Positions 56,456 to 64,000 of a stretch of 64,000 nucleotides of DNA are shown in pieces. Origin of the DNA: Annulohypoxylon bovei var. microspora (Eukaryota > Ascomycota > Sordariomycetes > Xylariales > Hypoxylaceae). Every line of letters starts with the position of its first letter. Position 1 is the stretch's first letter. The translations under genes and the position numbers were made by a program. Below the pieces are notes generated by a model. That model did no database searches, had not been told where the DNA came from, and worked only from the letters and a program-made list of their open reading frames with translations. The DNA is taken from the NCBI GenBank assembly GCA_022836615.1, contig MU405217.1, positions 372,001 to 436,000 on the forward strand, given 5' to 3'.

Positions 56456-59400
56456 CTTGTGTGATGTTGAGTCTTGCTACAGCGCCAGGCTGTTGTTTAC
56501 CGTCGCCAGAGGGACTGATACAAGGAGGTATATTATGTTTCTAAATGACTTGTTCCTACAACCCGGGTCGCCCACGGGGTAATAAAGCACAGGACAGTCC
56601 AGGCCATTTGGTCGGCCGTCGTATCCTACCAGCTACCTAACCGTTCGGGCAAATAATGATGCAAATCAAGAGGTTATCGTCTAAATCATTTGATTTCCGA
56701 TCTATACAGCCTATTCCCTGGCGATCTTTAACATGATAGAGACCCGGGCCCACAGGAATATATAACATCGTCAATAGCAACGTAACATGTTCGTAGTCAG
56801 TGATGCATACGCGAGAAGCAGTGGATAGGAGCAATTTCGAGGTGTTCATTGGCCCTACAGTCCACCTTCCCCTTTTTGCGCAGTCGATACCTTCGAAACA
56901 GTTCCCATGGGCACCTCTTGGCATCTTGGCACGAGCAAGGACTTCGACGCGGCTTGCGTAATGCTGCCCGTTTCGGCGGAGGAAGCATCTCCACGATAAC
57001 GTGTCTCTATGCGCTATCAAGATGTCAGCGAGAAGAAGCGCTAGAGCTAGGTAGCTAATACCACTACACAAGCTAATATGGAGATAAATTGCTTTTCTAC
57101 CTAGACATTATAACAGTAGGAAAAAGGGAAACCTTTTTTTATTTGGAGTTTTTTTTATAACAAAACTCCCAACAGTCGAACAATAGACTGCAGGGTCCGT
57201 TGATTTCATATTACTAGTATGTCCCAACGGAAACATCCGCACATGATATTGATCCTCAGAATTGCATCTGGCATGATGTGGGGGCTCTTGGCCAAGTATA
57301 GGTACCGTACGAGGGTATACATGCATGCAGAATGTATGTATGCGACGAGGAATCCCTTGATGTGGTATGTGAACAGGGGTTGTCTACCGAGCCCCAAGTC
57401 GTGAAAATAACGTTATCTCGATGATCACACTGTCGATCATTTTCATTTACTGAGGTAGCATCACACAGCAATTTACCGGGTAAGCAGATACGCGAAATGT
57501 ATTGGCATTTTCGTGCCTAGATCCCTCCAAGACATGTCGTTCAATTTTCTGTAATTGTTAGCAGAAACATAGCTCTGTTTTGTCTCACCGTGTTTCTCTG
57601 CAGAATGTTCGTTTTCGTGGGCCACTAAGAGCTTCCTGGTAACATTCTCGCAAGCCCGGATATCGACATCTCGGGAAATAATCTCACGGAGCCATCCCCC
57701 GAAAGCGCCGGGGCTGATTAGCCGGAGCTACAAAAGCGGGTTCCAGCAACGTTCGACATCAACTAGCACGATGGCGTAAACCTCGATAAGCATATATCAG
57801 CGTCGTGGTCCTTGTTATATTCATTTCCCAAGCACATGTGCAAGAAAACTTGTACGACGACCCAGTCTACGTTGAGCATATTGCCATGTAGTGTGCCAGC
57901 CTTCATTAAAATAAAGCGAGGATATGCTTGCGTGGCCCGACTTCGTCCTAAAGTCTTCGATTTGATGCTGTAAAGGCTTATGACGGAACCTGGTCTTCCT
58001 TGTTGACTCATGGCTGACAACGGGTACTTGCTTCAGCCCACCTGGGGATGGAGCACTTGGCGAGAATGGGAAGACGCCACAAGCAGTGGGAGTTACACGA
58101 CAGATCTCTTCCATGTAACTAGCCGTTATCGACTGTTACGAATCTTCGTTTCATCAAGAGGCTGGTTGAATTCGAGTGCGACTTCATTAGTGAATGGGTT
58201 ACCGCGTCGTGGACCCGGTGTCCGAGTAACGTCTCATCACAGACAACTAGAATCTGCGTTTTCTGGATATGGGAAACGCGGATTGTCTTCCGCTTCAGTC
58301 TATAATTTGTTATCTCCCTCTGCATATAAGTACTTCAAGGTGTAGTCATTACACTATAGTGAGTTCAATAGAAAATATATAGATGTGAATCAGATATAAT
58401 AGATTGCATACTACCCAAGCTTCTGCATATATTATGTATGCTAGTCGGCCAACTGAATAGCTGCCGGGTACCTACCTACCTAGATATGCAAAATCTTCTT
58501 AAACCACGAGCATTTTACAAATTGCTCGGGATAAAGCCTTAGCCGTGGAAGGACGCGTCCTCTGAAAATTTGATAGAGGTGCCGACATTCAGAGACCCCT
58601 TGAGGGTCGGGAGAATCTGTAAGCGGCTGATTAGACAATCCTGGCAATATTTGTATATGGTATAAACCGAGACTTGCGTTTTTATGTAACCCGAGACCCT
58701 AGCATACCAAGCCCGGAGGGAGTCGGATTCTAGTCGCAGTCGGGAACCTTGTTGTCATAGCATACCTCATGGAGCTATGATTAGTACAAAATCAACTACA
58801 GGCGCAGATATCCACTACCTAGCAATATTGGGCGATGATCGTGATATGAATATTGCCTTTCCAGCGCCTTGCTTCCGTTCCAATATGCCATTTCATTCGT
58901 TACCAAGAGCCACCTATTTTGTATCTAAACAGTGTTAATAGTATTCCAGTGCGCGCTAGGTGTCTTGATTGTTGCTTTCTAGGTATTTATACGAAATAGG
59001 TAGACGAACCAATATGTTGAGAGAAATTTCAGTAAGATTATGTCTTGAGTATTATCTGCTCGACAACGGCGAAAGTCCGAATCTACATTTGTTAACCCGT
59101 TATAGCTAGGTATGCTATACAACATAGCCGTGTGCTATTATCATGCCTACATGAAATGCTCCGAAGCGAGATCCCCAATTATAGTGGTTATAGTCCGCTA
59201 GCTTTCGATTTTGGGTTGGTCCCAAGGTCCACTGTGATGAATTAGTTTACATTTCTAAGACTATCTTAGGTACGACGCAAATACAATACTAACCTCTATG
59301 ATCGGAATGGTGCACAGCAATCTCAGTTGAGCTCCCCCTTGAAACTTACTCGTAGCGGACCTCCGAGCACGAATACTAGCTGTGAAGGAGCTCGAAGACG

Positions 59401-59924
59401 ATACCACGATGTTCCGTTGTACATTGAGATGTGAGAGCATATGTCGGCGAAGAAAGGCAATTGTTTGGTTACAATGCTTACATTATAACGCCTAGGGGCG
59501 GCAGCCTCATGCACACTTCCGATACCATATCTTCGGGTTTGATGTAGCTCTCAACGTCAAGAAGCCCGACGTAGGTTCATATCGTGCTTTTAACATCATA
59601 TCTATGAGATTGTTTCGATTCGGGGTATGTGTATCGAAATTCTCTGTAAATTGTTCGGACGAGGCTGTATCCTAACTGTAGCTGCTGATATTGATGCGTC
59701 TAAGATCCTGCAAGTATCGGCCTATCACTTCTTAACGCCCAATTTGCTGTAGAAGCTTGGTTAGGCGATCGACCTGATATGAGGTATGAACAACAGCCCC
59801 ACGGGCATGCCTGTCCACGTGTGAGCAAAATAGTACTATCGTATTAACTTAAGCTAGGTATGATCCCAACTCTACGGACCACAGGTCACAGTGGTATTAT
59901 CGTTGGTAAAGGGACCAATCAAGT
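56456..59924. other. 3.5-kb gap without recognised genes
   Basis: Several frames of 60-145 codons occur (for example 57071-56637 minus and 58010-58345 plus). None has family motifs or convincing splice partners. Poly-A/T tracts lie at about 57120-57165 and GGTACCTACCTACCTA at about 58469. The first ~150 bp are the acyltransferase promoter side. No inverted-repeat element was found by eye. Confidence 0.45.
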
Positions 59925-61153
59925 TCAAACACGCGCGGAAACAATTCTGTGCGACAAGAAATCGGAGACAGCTCTCCTGCCATCGCCTCGAAACATCGCA
60001 TCATTATGAAATGCCCCACCTACGGCTTTCCTCGACACTGGTAAATGGGTGTCTAGACACCTGTCATAGAGCTTTTGGCTGAGTTCTTGTGGAACAAGCT
60101 CATCCTTAGCTGCTTCTAAGATGAATATCCCCGGAGGATACTTTCCAGATCTATATTTTTCGGATATAGTTCCTAGATTCTTCCAACTGTCAAGGTGACT
60201 TCGAAGAAACGGCCAAAGATGCTGATAGGGTAACCACCTTTGTGGATAGAGAACCTCTAACATAGCACGAATAGAGGTAAAGGGGGTTTCGAGAATTAGC
60301 GAGTCCAGATGTACATTTGTTGGCATTGGAGTCTCGGCAGCGAGATTGGTGGCTACTCCTGCGCCAATACTTTGGCCCCAAAGCACAATCTTTGCCGGTG
60401 GCGTCGACTCATGATTTTCCCCGCCGTAAGTATTACGATGCATCTTGGAAATCCAGTGAAGAGCCGCGGCAGCATCCATATTGATACCTTTCTCGGTTGG
60501 GCGACCTCGTGATGTCCAATAACCTCTATAACTAAGGCATACCATAGTGCATCGGATATTCCCGGCATGCCATTGCATCGACCGCCTCTTCAGCATACAT
60601 AACGCAGAAGAGAGATCGGGTAATCGTGGCGGGATCGATGAAGCATTCCCTATCACCGAGAGTTAGCTCATGGAGTCGTACGCCACAGGACAGAGATGCA
60701 ATGCGGACCCTGAAAATACAGGATGTAGAATGCAACGCTCGGCTGTACAGGCGTTGCACTGGAGCCAAGGTCCAAGTCTGTGATGCATAAAGCCAGATCT
60801 GTGCCGTCCGCAGCGCGGACTCTTTCCTCGCGCCAGCTAACACCAGCGCACCGGCTAGCATAGTCTTGAATCTTTTCCCATCGCGAATTAGGCGGTAACC
60901 CGGGCATGTATATGATTTTGTTCTGAAAAATGACAAGCATAAAACATTTCCAGGTCCAAAGCGCTACGAATAAGCCACTGAAGAGTACTGGAGCAAGCAT
61001 CAAGCCTTGTAGACCATCGACGTGGTACTTTCTTCTGCATGTTAACGTGTTGTTGTCGTCGATGCGGGGTATCGTGGAAGGTCGTGATGGGATATTGGCT
61101 AACTTGGAGAGGCGCCGAACGGGCATTCGGGAGAGGCCACGAATGAAGAGCAT
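59925..61153 (-). CDS. Membrane-anchored alpha/beta hydrolase (BEM46-like)
   Basis: Exons 61153-60709 and 60649-59925 (59-bp intron with GTCCGC donor, GCTAAC branch) give 389 aa. The start is the first ATG (MLFIRGLSRMPVRR). A basic N-terminus precedes one membrane span (LMLAPVLFSGLFVALWTWKC), as in the ABHD13/BEM46 family. The join restores YFQGNASSIPPRLPDL, the oxyanion region. The nucleophile elbow is GQSIGAG (Ser about 242), the acid is Asp about 331 in AAKDELVP and the base is His about 363 in GAFHND. LSYRGYWTSRGRP is typical of the family. Fungal BEM46 proteins sit in ER/plasma membrane and affect cell polarity. The exact reaction is unknown. Confidence 0.85.
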
Positions 61154-61906
61154 GATTGGGGATTTGAGAACATGGCTGGAGTGTCGTTTATGCAAGGTCA
61201 ATGGACGCGCGAAATATGCGGGTGGATGGATGATTAGGACGATACACTTCTCGACATTAAAATAGAGGTGACTGGAGTGGTTCGATATTAGTAATATTTT
61301 ATATTCTATAATATTCTCATTGTCTTGGTGTTGAAGTTGGAGTGTTGTAGATTGTAGGTTTAAGTTAAGATAAATTGATGGATGATGTTATCTCATTAAA
61401 AACGCTTAGGTAGGTACCTAGGTACCTCGTCACCCCGCCCAGCCCGCCGTCGTCCCTGCCCTAAAAGAGAGTTCTTTTTTAGTCCAATTGACCTGGTGAG
61501 AGAAGGTATTCAGATACTTCCTCGAAAAACTGTGACACAGCAGTCCCGGATGTACAGTGGACATCTCGCAACCTGGAATTGGTGAGATAACAGCGTCATT
61601 ATTGAAGGACCCTGCAGTACAGTACTTTCACGTGGTACATCCATGGATGCCATATTTGGAAAGCATTCCCCGCTTTTAGCGTTGAAATCGCCTAACTAAA
61701 GGGAAGGCTAGAACGTCATTGGGTTGATCGACCCACTGTGATACTGTAACGGGGAACTGGACGCTGGAGCTACGAAATTCAGCAGTCATATCTCCAAATA
61801 TTCTACAACTTTCTTCCTGCTTAACTTGTTCTTCTCCGTTTCCGACTCCGAAATTCTTAGTCTTTTGTCCGCCTTTACAAAACAAAACAACATCAAACGA
61901 TACACA
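61154..61906. other. Divergent promoter of hydrolase and sds22
   Basis: It contains TAGGTAGGTACCTAGGTACC, a palindromic CCTA/TAGG cluster at about 61408, in the middle of the divergent spacer. TTTCTTCCTGC and other CT-rich runs lie just before the sds22 start. No gene was seen. Confidence 0.5.
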
Positions 61907-63216
61907 ATGCCCGGACAAGTAAATGGAGAGCCGGGTCAAGAACCAACTCCCCACCACATAGAAGTGGTTGAAGAAGAATCTCGTTCCGAGCGGGGAGATA
62001 GCCAACAGCCTAGCCCCGGACTGAGGGATAGCAAAGGCTGGGATGGCAAATTACGAATTGATCGCAATGCTGTTCTTCAGAATCCCGAAGCTTTATCGGA
62101 TCCCGACTATTCCGATGATGAGCATGTAGTCCCGGGTGAAGAGATTAGTGCCGATGAAGGTAAATAAATTCATTCATTTAATCCATCACCTTCTGGTAAC
62201 ATGATTATGATACGTCGATAAAATGCAACCGTGTTTGGTGTTGACAACTGCGTTTAGACCTTCTCGATGATGAGGATCCCGATACAGACGACGTCAGTCT
62301 AGCCCACGCAAGAGTCTCTTCCATCCCTGCCCTTCGGTTAGAACGATTCAAAAAAACCGCGAGGTTATGTCTACGGCAGAACCTTATCCAACACATTGAG
62401 GGGATATCCGAATTAGGCCCCACCTTGGAAGAGCTCGATCTCTACGATAACCTCATTTCGCATATCAGGGGTTTAGACGACCTACTTAAACTTACCACCC
62501 TCGATCTCAGCTTCAACAAGATCAAGCATATCAAACATATCGAACACTTGACCGAACTCACCGATCTCTTCTTTGTTTCCAACAAGATCAGCACCATCGA
62601 TGGGCTGTCCACCTTGACAAAACTTCGACAACTTGAATTAGGATCCAATAGGATAAGAGAGATCAAGAACCTCGATGCATTGAAGAATCTAGAGGAGCTT
62701 TGGTTAGCAAAGAACAAGATCATCGAGCTCAAAGGTCTTGGTGGCCTGCCCAAACTAAGGCTTCTAAGCATTCAGTCCAATCGAATCAAAGACCTCTCCC
62801 CTCTACGCGAAGCTCCCCAGTTGGAAGAATTGTACATCTCCCACAACGCTCTTGAAAGCCTCACCGGCCTGGACGGGAATCCTAACTTGACGACCATCGA
62901 TATTTCGAATAACATGATCAAAAGTCTAGAAGGAGTTGGTAATCTGAAAAATATTGAAGAGATATGGGCGAGCTACAACCAACTATCCGACTTTGCAGAC
63001 ATTGAGCGGGAATTAGTCGACAAGGAAAATCTGACAACGGTATACTTTGAGGGAAACCCGGTGCAGCTGAGACAGCCTGCCCTATATCGGAACAAAGTGC
63101 GGCTGGCCCTCCCACAAGTCCAGCAGATAGACGCGAGTAAGTATCTCATCCAGAGTCAAATGATACATGCATGTAACTAACTATGGCTCCAAATAGCTTT
63201 TGTGAAACCTATTTAA
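61907..63216 (+). CDS. sds22: Protein phosphatase 1 regulator Sds22
   Basis: Three exons (61907-62159, 62258-63136, 63197-63216) give 383 aa. The last exon is 20 nt and adds TFVKPI-stop after QQIDA, a common Sds22 C-terminus. An acidic N-terminal region (SDPDYSDDEHVVPGEE, LLDDEDPDTDD) is followed by about eleven 22-residue leucine-rich repeats of the SDS22 type (LEELDLYDNLISHIRGLDDL, LTTLDLSFNKIKHI and so on). The repeats end in an LRR cap (YFEGNPVQLRQPALYRNKV). Sds22 binds and stabilises the PP1 catalytic subunit in the nucleus and cytoplasm and is needed for mitotic exit. Composition and length are normal for the family. Confidence 0.93.
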
Positions 63217-63757
63217 TTATATCTTGACCCATGGCTGAGACGCGTTAGACGTAAGTCTCCCACACTGCATTAGCACGGCGTTCAGGGGGTTCTATCATGA
63301 AGGGTCAGTTTAGCATCGAGCAAAGACAAGCTCGAGTTACCTTTTTGGCTATGTTTTCTTGGGAAAGGAGGCTCGTGCACGGATGACTTCCAGAATCGCA
63401 AACAACGGTTAGGACATTTCAGTTACAGCGAACATAGGCAGCCAGTGTACAGCATCGAATTTATGTCAAAGATATCCATAAGCTCACGCAAATGGGAATG
63501 TTGCATTTTCACGGTATATTCATCCCGTCAATGTTGATATCAGATACAGGTCAGAAAAGCCTCAGTCTAGACACCGTTCTAGCGAAATGCTTCTTATGAT
63601 CATAAGACTCTACAGTAACACCCGAAGTCGTTATATAAATTGATCCATTCCACATCGACGAGTAAGGTCCTCCTCTATCGGCACGTCGCTTATGTTTTTC
63701 AGATCTGGTCGTGTCGTGTCAAGTGCCTTGGCCCGAGATGCGGTTACGGGGACTTAT
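63217..63757. other. Convergent 3' spacer
   Basis: This is the spacer between the ends of sds22 (+) and the aldo-keto reductase (-). No gene was recognised. Confidence 0.45.
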
Positions 63758-64000
63758 TTAGCCAAAGATCCACATCTTTTCCGTGGTGAAGTACTAGAGA
63801 AGGACATGATGGTTAGCATTTACCCTGGTTTTAGTGCTAACAGAAATAATAAAATCAGGAAGAGTAGAGTGTTTAGGTAAGCTATAAAATGAAGGGACAG
63901 TGAGTAGTGGCGCAACTTACATTCGAAGGCTGGTTAAAGCGAATGCCCGCATCCTTGGCAGTGATGCTATCGATGTCGGCCTGCTCGAGATCGAATCCAG
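63758..64000 (-). CDS. Aldo-keto reductase, C-terminal fragment
   Basis: Only the 3' end lies in the window. An exon running in from the right edge to 63921 encodes GFDLEQADIDSITAKDAGIR and then FNQPSN. This is the LxxxDI..I..L....RFN[D/Q]P signature at the end of aldo-keto reductases (Gcy1/xylose-reductase type). A GTAAGT donor at 63920 and TAG acceptor at 63794 join it in phase to a 36-nt last exon (YFTTEKMWIFG-stop, 63793-63758). The 127-bp intron is the longest but one in the window. Catalytic residues lie outside. It would be an NADPH-dependent carbonyl reductase. Confidence 0.65.

Noticed and set aside
56637..57071. 144-codon minus frame
   Set aside because: It starts with a hydrophobic stretch but the rest is unpatterned. 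No homologue is recognised and it lies in the acyltransferase promoter side.
1..64000. CRISPR arrays, bacterial operons or phage-type modules
   Set aside because: Spliceosomal introns throughout, a nuclear intron-containing tRNA and fungal gene families make this eukaryotic. No regularly spaced direct repeats of CRISPR type were seen.

Overview
The window is nuclear DNA of a filamentous ascomycete (Pezizomycotina). Nearly every gene is split by 48-127 bp GT-AG introns with CTRAC-type branch points. Gene families typical of these fungi are present: Zn2Cys6 regulator, DUF3176, F-box/ankyrin proteins, SET protein, GPI-type wall protein and a split mitochondrial processing peptidase gene. Genus and order cannot be fixed from sequence alone. 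Exon boundaries below were worked out by hand from splice consensus and frame continuity.

Layout. The left third is gene-poor. A two-exon SET-domain gene (1120-2294, minus) is followed by about 12.6 kb with no convincing conventional gene (2295-14951). That stretch holds a strongly strand-skewed block, dense CCTA/TAGG motifs, and one short serine-rich ORF near 10.6 kb behind a TATA box and CT-rich leader. An F-box-type gene (14952-15833, minus) follows, then another 5.3 kb gap carrying two miniature inverted-repeat elements (18192-18440 and 19308-19475).

From 21 kb rightward the window is gene-rich. In order it holds an MFS transporter, a Zn2Cys6 transcription factor, a DUF3176 membrane-protein pseudogene, a secreted agmatinase-like ureohydrolase, mitoribosomal mS38/Cox24, an F-box/ankyrin gene interrupted by two amber codons, and a stand-alone histidinol-dehydrogenase-family enzyme. 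Next come a GPI-type surface protein, an intronless GC-rich 353-aa protein of unknown function, an intron-containing tRNA-Asn, a short-chain NAD(P)-dependent reductase, and a second Rossmann protein with a 14-nt exon. A raffinose-synthase/alkaline alpha-galactosidase-type enzyme, the mitochondrial processing peptidase beta subunit, a BAHD-like acyltransferase, an ABHD13/BEM46-type hydrolase and the PP1 regulator sds22 follow. The C-terminal end of an aldo-keto reductase lies at the right edge.

The genes do not form one obvious pathway. Housekeeping genes (mS38, MPP-beta, sds22, tRNA) are interleaved with accessory metabolic and surface genes. The most unusual points are two otherwise well-preserved multi-exon genes each broken by exactly two in-frame TAG codons, the two MITE-like elements, an in-phase 93-bp intron and a 14-nt exon that automatic callers could miss, and a HisD-family protein whose motif resembles sulfopropanediol-dehydrogenase-like proteins more than histidine-pathway enzymes. 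I did not find a convincing new defence or mobile system.
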